From NCBI GenBank assembly GCA_902795725.1, contig CADBLY010000083.1, positions 1-5,688 on the forward strand: DNA of 5,688 nt, in the 5' to 3' direction. Position 1 is the first letter of the stretch. Every line of letters begins with the position of its first letter. Below, piece after piece: positions 1 through 3,369 of this stretch. The notes below the pieces were generated by a model. It saw only the letters and a list, made by a program, of their open reading frames with translations. It was not told the origin of the DNA and did not search any database. Both the position numbers and the translations under genes were made by a program. The stretch comes from an uncultured Erysipelotrichaceae bacterium. Its GTDB lineage: Bacteria > Bacillota_I > Bacilli_A > RF39 > UBA660.

Positions 1-1
1 A

Positions 2-262
2 GTTAAAGAAGAAATTGAGATTGATGAATCATTAGTTTCAAGATTAAATGTTATATGTGATTTTTGTAATACTACACCTATCATAGAGAATGGTAGTATT
101 AGGCATATTGAACATACTAATTTAACTTATATTGAACCACATAGAATTATTATTAATAATAAACTATATCTGGCATTTAATTATTCAAATGAAATCTACG
201 TTCATAATCTTGGTAAAAAGATAAAACTATCAGAACTAGAACAATATATAAAAGAAAATTAA
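2..262 (+). CDS. C-terminal part of an unrecognised protein (5' end outside window)
   Basis: An open frame runs in from the left edge and ends at TAA 260-262, giving 86 visible residues and no internal ATG, so the start lies upstream of the window. The fragment is charged and looks soluble, with no membrane segment. It has one CxxC pair (residues 19 and 22 of the visible part), an alternating hydrophobic stretch suggesting beta strands (about residues 48-67), and a short amphipathic, Lys/Glu-rich C-terminal helix. One CxxC pair is not enough to call a zinc finger. The gene lies 10 bases upstream of the small broken frame at 273-500 and may have been co-transcribed with it, ending at the terminator at 516-545. 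I do not recognise the family. Confidence 0.6.
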   Translation, partial: VKEEIEIDESLVSRLNVICDFCNTTPIIENGSIRHIEHTNLTYIEPHRIIINNKLYLAFNYSNEIYVHNLGKKIKLSELEQYIKEN

Positions 263-272
263 TATCTTTACA

Positions 273-500
273 ATGATCAAGAAATTTAGTAAAGAACCTA
301 GTGCAACTGAGCATGTAGAAAGAAGTGAATCATATAATGCTTGATTTAGATTTTGGCATGATTATTTTGAATCTATGAGTTGCGAAGTATATAATCAATT
401 TGTTGATGACAAATGTGATGGTAAAGATATTTCAAAATATATGCCTACTGGAAGTTGGAAGGATTTGCTAGAAAAACAACCACAAAAAAGATTAAAATAA
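273..500 (+). pseudogene. Small 75-codon gene interrupted by one in-frame TGA
   Basis: From ATG 273 the frame reads 23 codons, meets TGA at 342-344, then continues open for 51 more codons in the same frame to TAA 498-500. The conceptual product is MIKKFSKEPSATEHVERSEY-NA-stop-FRFWHDYFESM and onward, ending in a Lys/Arg-rich tail. It has a normal bacterial-protein composition on both sides of the stop, with aromatic-rich (FRFWHDYF) and KDISKYMP segments. An intrinsic terminator starts 16 bases after the final TAA, as expected for a real gene end. There is no clear Shine-Dalgarno before 273; it may have been translated by coupling to the gene ending at 262. The simplest reading is a nonsense mutation, perhaps from TGG (Trp), or a sequencing error. 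Recoding is less likely because TGG is used for Trp throughout the window. The family is not recognised. Confidence 0.5.
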
Positions 501-515
501 TAACAATAATTAATT

Positions 516-545
516 AAAGTGGCAAAAATTATTGCTACTTTTTTT
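516..545 (+). terminator. Intrinsic terminator after the small broken gene
   Basis: The arms AAAGTGGCAA (516-525) and TTGCTACTTT (532-541) pair over 10 bp with one G-U, enclose a 6-base loop, and run into a T tract that ends at 545. It closes the transcription unit containing 2-262 and 273-500. Confidence 0.8.
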
Positions 546-560
546 GTAATGTGATAGAAT
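533..560 (+). promoter_or_regulatory. Probable promoter for the zinc-ribbon/DUF2752/TM2 gene set
   Basis: TAGAAT at 555-560 is a -10 box preceded by TG one base upstream (552-553), which makes an extended -10. TTGCTA at 533-538 is a 4/6 match to the -35 box with a 16-base spacer, and it lies inside the right arm of the preceding terminator. A start around 566-568 would leave a very short leader that still carries the AAGGAG site at 569-574. Confidence 0.55.
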
Positions 561-582
561 TATTGTAGAAGGAGTGGAAGAT

Positions 583-951
583 ATGAGTAAGTTTTGTTCT
601 AATTGCGGAACAGAAATAGCAGAAGGTGCTAATGCTTGTAGCAATTGTGGAACTTTAATTAATAAACCACAAACTGCTAGTGTTAATAATAATAATCAAA
701 CTAATGGTTTTGCTATTGCTGGTTTTGTATTGTCGTTGGTTTCATTAGTATGCTGCGGTGCTACATCATTACTTGGGCTTATTTTTTCAATTATTGGACT
801 TGTTCAATCGAAAAAATTTAATGGTAATGGAAAAGGTTTAGCTATAGCTGGTATTATTATTAGTTGTATATTTGTTATTATTGTAGTACTTTTATATGCA
901 TTAGGTTTTACTGCTGCTATGATGGATAGCATTAATAGTGCTAATTATTAA
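583..951 (+). CDS. Zinc-ribbon membrane protein with DUF4190-like domain
   Basis: This 122-residue protein has two parts. Residues 4-23 form a zinc ribbon with CxxC pairs at C5/C8 and C19/C22, each followed by Gly. After an Asn/Gln-rich linker (about 28-41) comes a two-helix membrane region (about 43-75 and 85-111) with a short polar hairpin containing SKKFNGNGKG. The pattern of small hydrophobic residues, a K/G-rich turn and GLAIAGI matches the DUF4190 family, whose function is unknown. ATG 583 is chosen because AAGGAG (569-574) sits 8 bases before it; an in-frame GTG at 574 overlaps that site and is an unlikely start. The gene follows a probable promoter and is first of three small membrane genes. 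Its stop codon lies within the hairpin at 950-973. The zinc-ribbon head probably faces the cytoplasm, by analogy with similar proteins. Confidence 0.8.
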   Translation: MSKFCSNCGTEIAEGANACSNCGTLINKPQTASVNNNNQTNGFAIAGFVLSLVSLVCCGATSLLGLIFSIIGLVQSKKFNGNGKGLAIAGIIISCIFVIIVVLLYALGFTAAMMDSINSANY

Positions 952-973
952 ACTATGTTACTCATAGTTTTTT
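950..973 (+). terminator. AT-rich hairpin with T tract between the first two trio genes
   Basis: AAACTATG (950-957) and CATAGTTT (963-970) pair perfectly over 8 bp around a 5-base loop, followed by three more Ts (six in a row, 968-973). The shape is that of an intrinsic terminator, but the stem has only two G-C pairs, so it may act as a leaky attenuator. It overlaps the upstream stop codon and ends only three bases before the next ATG. Confidence 0.6.
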
Positions 974-976
974 AAT

Positions 977-1366
977 ATGAAGAAAATATTTATAGTTATA
1001 TTGAGTTTTATTGTAATAGTTTTATTTATTGCATTGTTGGTTAATTTTATTGATTTTTTTAATTATAAATGTCCTTTTGAACAATTATTTAATGTATATT
1101 GTGCTGGATGTGGAATGACAAGGATGTTTAAAAGTATTTATAGATTAGATTTTTATCAAGCTTTTAGATATAATTCTTTAATGTTTATATATTTTATATT
1201 TTTTATAGTATATGCTATAATAAATGGTGTGAGATATATAGAAGGCAAGAGAATTATAAAGATAAATTTTAAAATTATTCTTATATTTGTTTGTTTATCT
1301 CTCATCTTTATGATCATAAGAAATATTCCGATGTTTTCTTATTTTAAACCAACAATAATTAGGTAA
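977..1366 (+). CDS. DUF2752 family membrane protein
   Basis: This 129-residue protein has predicted membrane helices at about 4-24, 68-84 and 98-116. Between the first two is the DUF2752 signature: CPF at 32-34, then CAGCGMTR at 42-49, followed by DFYQAFRYNSLMF (58-70). The C-terminal RNIPMF (115-120) is also usual for the family. Length and layout are typical and nothing is missing. The family has no firmly established function; the clustered cysteines suggest metal or redox chemistry near the membrane surface, which is inference. ATG 977 is the only ATG near the N-terminus, because an in-frame TAG lies at 965-967, yet there is no Shine-Dalgarno before it and a hairpin ends three bases upstream. 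It is followed 12 bases later by the TM2 gene, whose ribosome site overlaps this gene's stop codon, so the two are probably co-transcribed. Confidence 0.85.
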   Translation: MKKIFIVILSFIVIVLFIALLVNFIDFFNYKCPFEQLFNVYCAGCGMTRMFKSIYRLDFYQAFRYNSLMFIYFIFFIVYAIINGVRYIEGKRIIKINFKIILIFVCLSLIFMIIRNIPMFSYFKPTIIR

Positions 1367-1378
1367 AGGAGGTGTGTT

Positions 1379-1720
1379 ATGACAAAATTTTGTTCAAAAT
1401 GTGGAACTGAGTTAGCTAATAAAGACGATTTTTGCAAAAAATGTGGGGCTAGTCAAGGAACTAAAACTGTTGTTGCAGGTCAAAAATCAAAGATGGCTGC
1501 TGGTTTACTTGGAATCTTTTTTGGTGGTCTTGGAATTCATAATTTCTATTTAGGGTATAATAACAAGGCTGTATGGCAATTGGTATTATGTCTTGCTGGT
1601 GGAATTATTACTTGTGGAATTGCATCTATAGCTGCTAGTATTTGGGGATTAGTTGAAGGTATTCAAATTCTTACTGGTTCAATTAATTGTGATGCAGATG
1701 GTAGAGAATTAGGAGAATAG
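1379..1720 (+). CDS. Zinc-ribbon TM2 domain protein
   Basis: The protein has 113 residues. Residues 4-23 form a zinc ribbon (C5, C8, C19, C22) with exactly the spacing found in the gene at 583. Residues 36-100 form a TM2 domain: a Lys-rich lead, a first helix ending in GGLGIHNFYLG (49-59), a polar turn, a second hydrophobic stretch (about 65-88) and the conserved W89-G-L-V-E-G-I-Q segment. Most TM2 proteins carry Asp where this one has Glu (E92). TM2 proteins are small two-helix membrane proteins of poorly defined role. A strong AAAGGAGGTG ribosome site (1365-1374) overlaps the DUF2752 stop and lies 4 bases (6 from its GGAGG core) before ATG 1379. The gene is last in the trio and is followed directly by a terminator. 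Confidence 0.88.
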   Translation: MTKFCSKCGTELANKDDFCKKCGASQGTKTVVAGQKSKMAAGLLGIFFGGLGIHNFYLGYNNKAVWQLVLCLAGGIITCGIASIAASIWGLVEGIQILTGSINCDADGRELGE

Positions 1721-1749
1721 AAATTGTCTAAATATAGGCAATTTTTTTT
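1721..1749 (+). terminator. Intrinsic terminator ending the small membrane gene set
   Basis: AAATTGTCT (1721-1729) pairs with AGGCAATTT (1736-1744) over 9 bp with one G-U and a 6-base loop, and the T tract runs to 1749. It starts at the base after the TAG stop of the TM2 gene. Confidence 0.85.
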
Positions 1750-1776
1750 GGCGTTTAAATTAATCATTCATATAAT
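1748..1776 (+). promoter_or_regulatory. Promoter of dapA
   Basis: TTGGCG (1748-1753, 4/6 match to the -35 box) is followed after 17 bases by a perfect TATAAT (1771-1776). The -35 box begins in the last two Ts of the preceding terminator. Transcription would start near 1783, leaving a leader of about 20 bases with the GGAGGTGAT ribosome site at 1792-1800. There is no room for a lysine riboswitch or T-box. Confidence 0.75.
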
Positions 1777-1802
1777 TATATAGATATATATGGAGGTGAT
1801 TT

Positions 1803-2696
1803 ATGGCGCTTTTTGAAGGGTCGGCAGTTGCTCTTATTACCCCTTTTGTTAATGGGTTAATTGATTATAATTCGATGTGGAAGCTAATTGAATATCAAAT
1901 TGAGAATGGAACGGATGCAATTGTTATTTGTGGAACAACTGGTGAAGCGTCAACATTGAGTTATGATGAACAACTTGAGTGTATTAAATTTTGTGTAGAT
2001 GTAGTTGATAAAAGAATTCCAGTTATTGCTGGTACGGGCTCTAATTGTACTTTAAGTGCTGTTAACATGGCTAAGGAAGCTGAAAAGTTAGGTGTGGATG
2101 GACTTTTAGTAGTTACACCTTATTATAATAAAGCTACACAAAACGGTTTAATTAAGCATTATGGAATGATTGCTGATAGTGTATCTATTCCAATAATTAT
2201 GTATAATGTGCCTAGTAGGACTGGATGTAATATTGATCCTGAAACAGCTGTTATTTTGGGTAAAAAGTATGATAATATTGTTGGTATTAAGGAAGCTTCT
2301 GGTGATTTAAATCAAGTGGCTAAGCTATCTTGTTTAATTCATAATACAAATTGTAATCTTGATATTTATTCTGGTAATGATGATCAAGTATATGATGTAT
2401 TAGAATTAGGTGGTAAGGGGGTAATATCAGTAAATGCTAATATTATTCCGAGAAAGACACATGATTTAGTTATAAATTATTTAAACGGTTTTTATGAAAA
2501 TAGTAGAAATTTACAGGATGAAGCTTTAGAATTTGCTAGAGTTTTATTTAGTGAAGTTAATCCAATTCCTATTAAATATACTATGTATGAGCTAGGAATG
2601 ATTAAGAGTCCAGAGTTAAGATTACCATTAACTACTTTAGAAAATGAAAATGTAAAAAAAGTTAAGAAATTATTAAAGAAAAAAGGAATGGAGTAA
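1803..2696 (+). CDS. dapA: 4-hydroxy-tetrahydrodipicolinate synthase
   Basis: This cytoplasmic enzyme condenses pyruvate with L-aspartate semialdehyde, the first committed step of the diaminopimelate/lysine branch that feeds protein synthesis and usually peptidoglycan. The 297-residue length is normal for the family and the (beta/alpha)8 barrel is complete. Visible active-site elements are GTTGE (44-48, with T45), VTPYYNK (104-110, with Y108), YNVPSRT (134-140, with Y134 and R139), and GIKEASGD (161-168), whose K163 is the Schiff-base lysine. Residues 191-194 (GNDD) are also typical. ATG 1803 follows GGAGGTGAT (1792-1800), a near-perfect ribosome site. The gene has its own promoter and terminator and no other dap gene is adjacent, so it is probably monocistronic. 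Related pyruvate aldolases such as N-acetylneuraminate lyase share the fold, but these motifs favour DapA. Confidence 0.95.
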   Translation: MALFEGSAVALITPFVNGLIDYNSMWKLIEYQIENGTDAIVICGTTGEASTLSYDEQLECIKFCVDVVDKRIPVIAGTGSNCTLSAVNMAKEAEKLGVDGLLVVTPYYNKATQNGLIKHYGMIADSVSIPIIMYNVPSRTGCNIDPETAVILGKKYDNIVGIKEASGDLNQVAKLSCLIHNTNCNLDIYSGNDDQVYDVLELGGKGVISVNANIIPRKTHDLVINYLNGFYENSRNLQDEALEFARVLFSEVNPIPIKYTMYELGMIKSPELRLPLTTLENENVKKVKKLLKKKGME

Positions 2697-2714
2697 TACT
2701 AATCCATTTCTTTT
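2681..2714. terminator. Bidirectional terminator between convergent genes
   Basis: GGAATGGA (2685-2692) pairs with TCCATTTC (2703-2710) over 8 bp with one G-U. Flanking A (2681-2684) and T (2711-2714) runs extend the stem to about 12 bp, with a 10-base loop. The dapA stop codon (2694-2696) lies in the loop. Read on the - strand, the same hairpin is followed by a run of six Ts, so it can stop the convergent gene ending at 2713 as well. Confidence 0.75.
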
Positions 2715-3216
2715 ATATTTGAAATTTATCTTCTGTTTGAAATTTATTTTGAATAAGATTATTTAGTGGGATATCTTTATTTTTATTTTTAAGTTCTAGT
2801 AATTTATAAAAAAGACTATTATCATAAGTAGCATAGAAATTGGTATTGGCATTGTTAATATTTAAATATACATCTTTTAATTCGGTTTGATCTAGTGTTC
2901 CGTATTTTGAAAGATAATACTTAATATTATCAATTGTTTTAGTTGAATAATGAGAGTTGTTTAAATTAATAATAATATTTTCAGTAATTGTTATTTCTTT
3001 ATTGCTTCTTTTTACTAAAGTATCAATAATGATTTGCTTAATGGTCCATTCATTATTCTCTTTAGTAATAATATAAAAATTTCCATCATATTCAAATGAT
3101 CCCATAATAGTTAATTCACCATAATTGTGTTTACCATAAAAATAAGTTTGTTTTTTTGGGTCTAATTCAATACTACTTATATCTACTATTTGTCCATTTA
3201 TGTCTTTTGGTTGCAT
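2713..3216 (-). CDS. Unrecognised 167-residue protein divergent from the adhesin
   Basis: I do not recognise this protein. It has no signal peptide, membrane segment or cysteine, so it is probably cytoplasmic. The N-terminal part (about residues 23-66) alternates hydrophobic and polar residues with several Tyr/Phe and Gly turns, suggesting a small beta sheet. The rest is Asn/Lys-rich, with likely helices near 93-105 and 133-147. The sole Trp is W57. ATG at 3216-3214 is preceded by GAGGTGA (3232-3226) with a 9-base gap, slightly long but good, and by a fully consensus promoter. The strong promoter and ribosome site argue that it is a real, expressed gene despite its lack of known motifs. It converges on dapA, with its TAA 16 bases from the dapA stop. 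Its divergence from the surface-protein gene could mean regulation of that gene, but no DNA-binding motif is visible. Confidence 0.75.
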   Translation of the reverse strand: MQPKDINGQIVDISSIELDPKKQTYFYGKHNYGELTIMGSFEYDGNFYIITKENNEWTIKQIIIDTLVKRSNKEITITENIIINLNNSHYSTKTIDNIKYYLSKYGTLDQTELKDVYLNINNANTNFYATYDNSLFYKLLELKNKNKDIPLNNLIQNKFQTEDKFQI

Positions 3217-3238
3217 GTATCTTGTTCACCTCTGTTTA

Positions 3239-3267
3239 ATTATAATTTAATGATAGATATGTGTCAA
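3239..3267 (-). promoter_or_regulatory. Consensus promoter of the unknown - strand gene
   Basis: On the - strand, TTGACA (3267-3262) and TATAAT (3244-3239) are separated by exactly 17 bases, a perfect match to the housekeeping sigma consensus. Transcription would start near 3232, at or just inside the GAGGTGA site, so the leader is very short. Confidence 0.85.
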
Positions 3268-3286
3268 GAAAAATTTAAAGTTGGAG

Positions 3287-3315
3287 TTGACAAAGGGGTG
3301 AAAAAGTGCTATTAT
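3287..3315 (+). promoter_or_regulatory. Near-consensus promoter of the surface-protein gene
   Basis: TTGACA (3287-3292) is followed after 17 bases by TATTAT (3310-3315), a 5/6 match, with TG one base upstream of it (3307-3308) forming an extended -10. It points away from the - strand promoter, with 19 bases between the two -35 boxes. Transcription would start around 3322, giving a leader of about 48 bases. Confidence 0.82.
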
Positions 3316-3318
3316 ATG

Positions 3319-3350
3319 CGTCAATGACGGGGGTTTGGCCGTTAATATTG
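3319..3350 (+). promoter_or_regulatory. G-rich inverted repeat at the start of the surface-protein leader
   Basis: CGTCA and TGACG (3319-3323, 3325-3329) form an 11-base palindrome centred on 3324 at the predicted transcription start. In RNA, CAAT (3322-3325) can pair with ATTG (3347-3350), and GACGG (3326-3330) with CCGTT (3339-3343, one G-U), enclosing the 8-base loop GGGTTTGG with a 3-base bulge. This could be an operator or a 5'-terminal stem that protects the mRNA; neither is shown. It matches no riboswitch I know. Confidence 0.3.
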
Positions 3351-3369
3351 TAATTATGGGGGGAAATAT

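Noticed and set aside
273..500. Genetic code with TGA = Trp for the whole window
   Set aside because: Ten Trp codons in the intact genes are all TGG and none is TGA. A reassigned AT-rich genome would be expected to use TGA heavily.
574..582. GTG at 574 as the start of the first zinc-ribbon gene
   Set aside because: It overlaps the AAGGAG site that correctly serves ATG 583, and the zinc ribbon of the paralogous TM2 gene begins at the residue matching ATG 583.
942..970. Leaderless promoter for the DUF2752 gene
   Set aside because: TAGTTT at 965-970 would place a start at 977, but it matches only three of six -10 positions and no -35 box is found at the right distance.
1803..2696. N-acetylneuraminate lyase or another pyruvate aldolase instead of DapA
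   Set aside because: GTTGE, the TPYYNK segment and YNVPSRT with R139 fit dihydrodipicolinate synthase.
3324..3353. Nine-codon leader peptide (ATG 3324 to TAA 3351-3353) before the adhesin
   Set aside because: Its ATG is at the predicted transcription start with no ribosome site, and the peptide has no run of regulatory codons.
3316..3369. Riboswitch in the adhesin leader, such as a cyclic-di-GMP type
   Set aside because: The leader is about 48 bases and lacks the conserved core and multi-helix layout of known classes.
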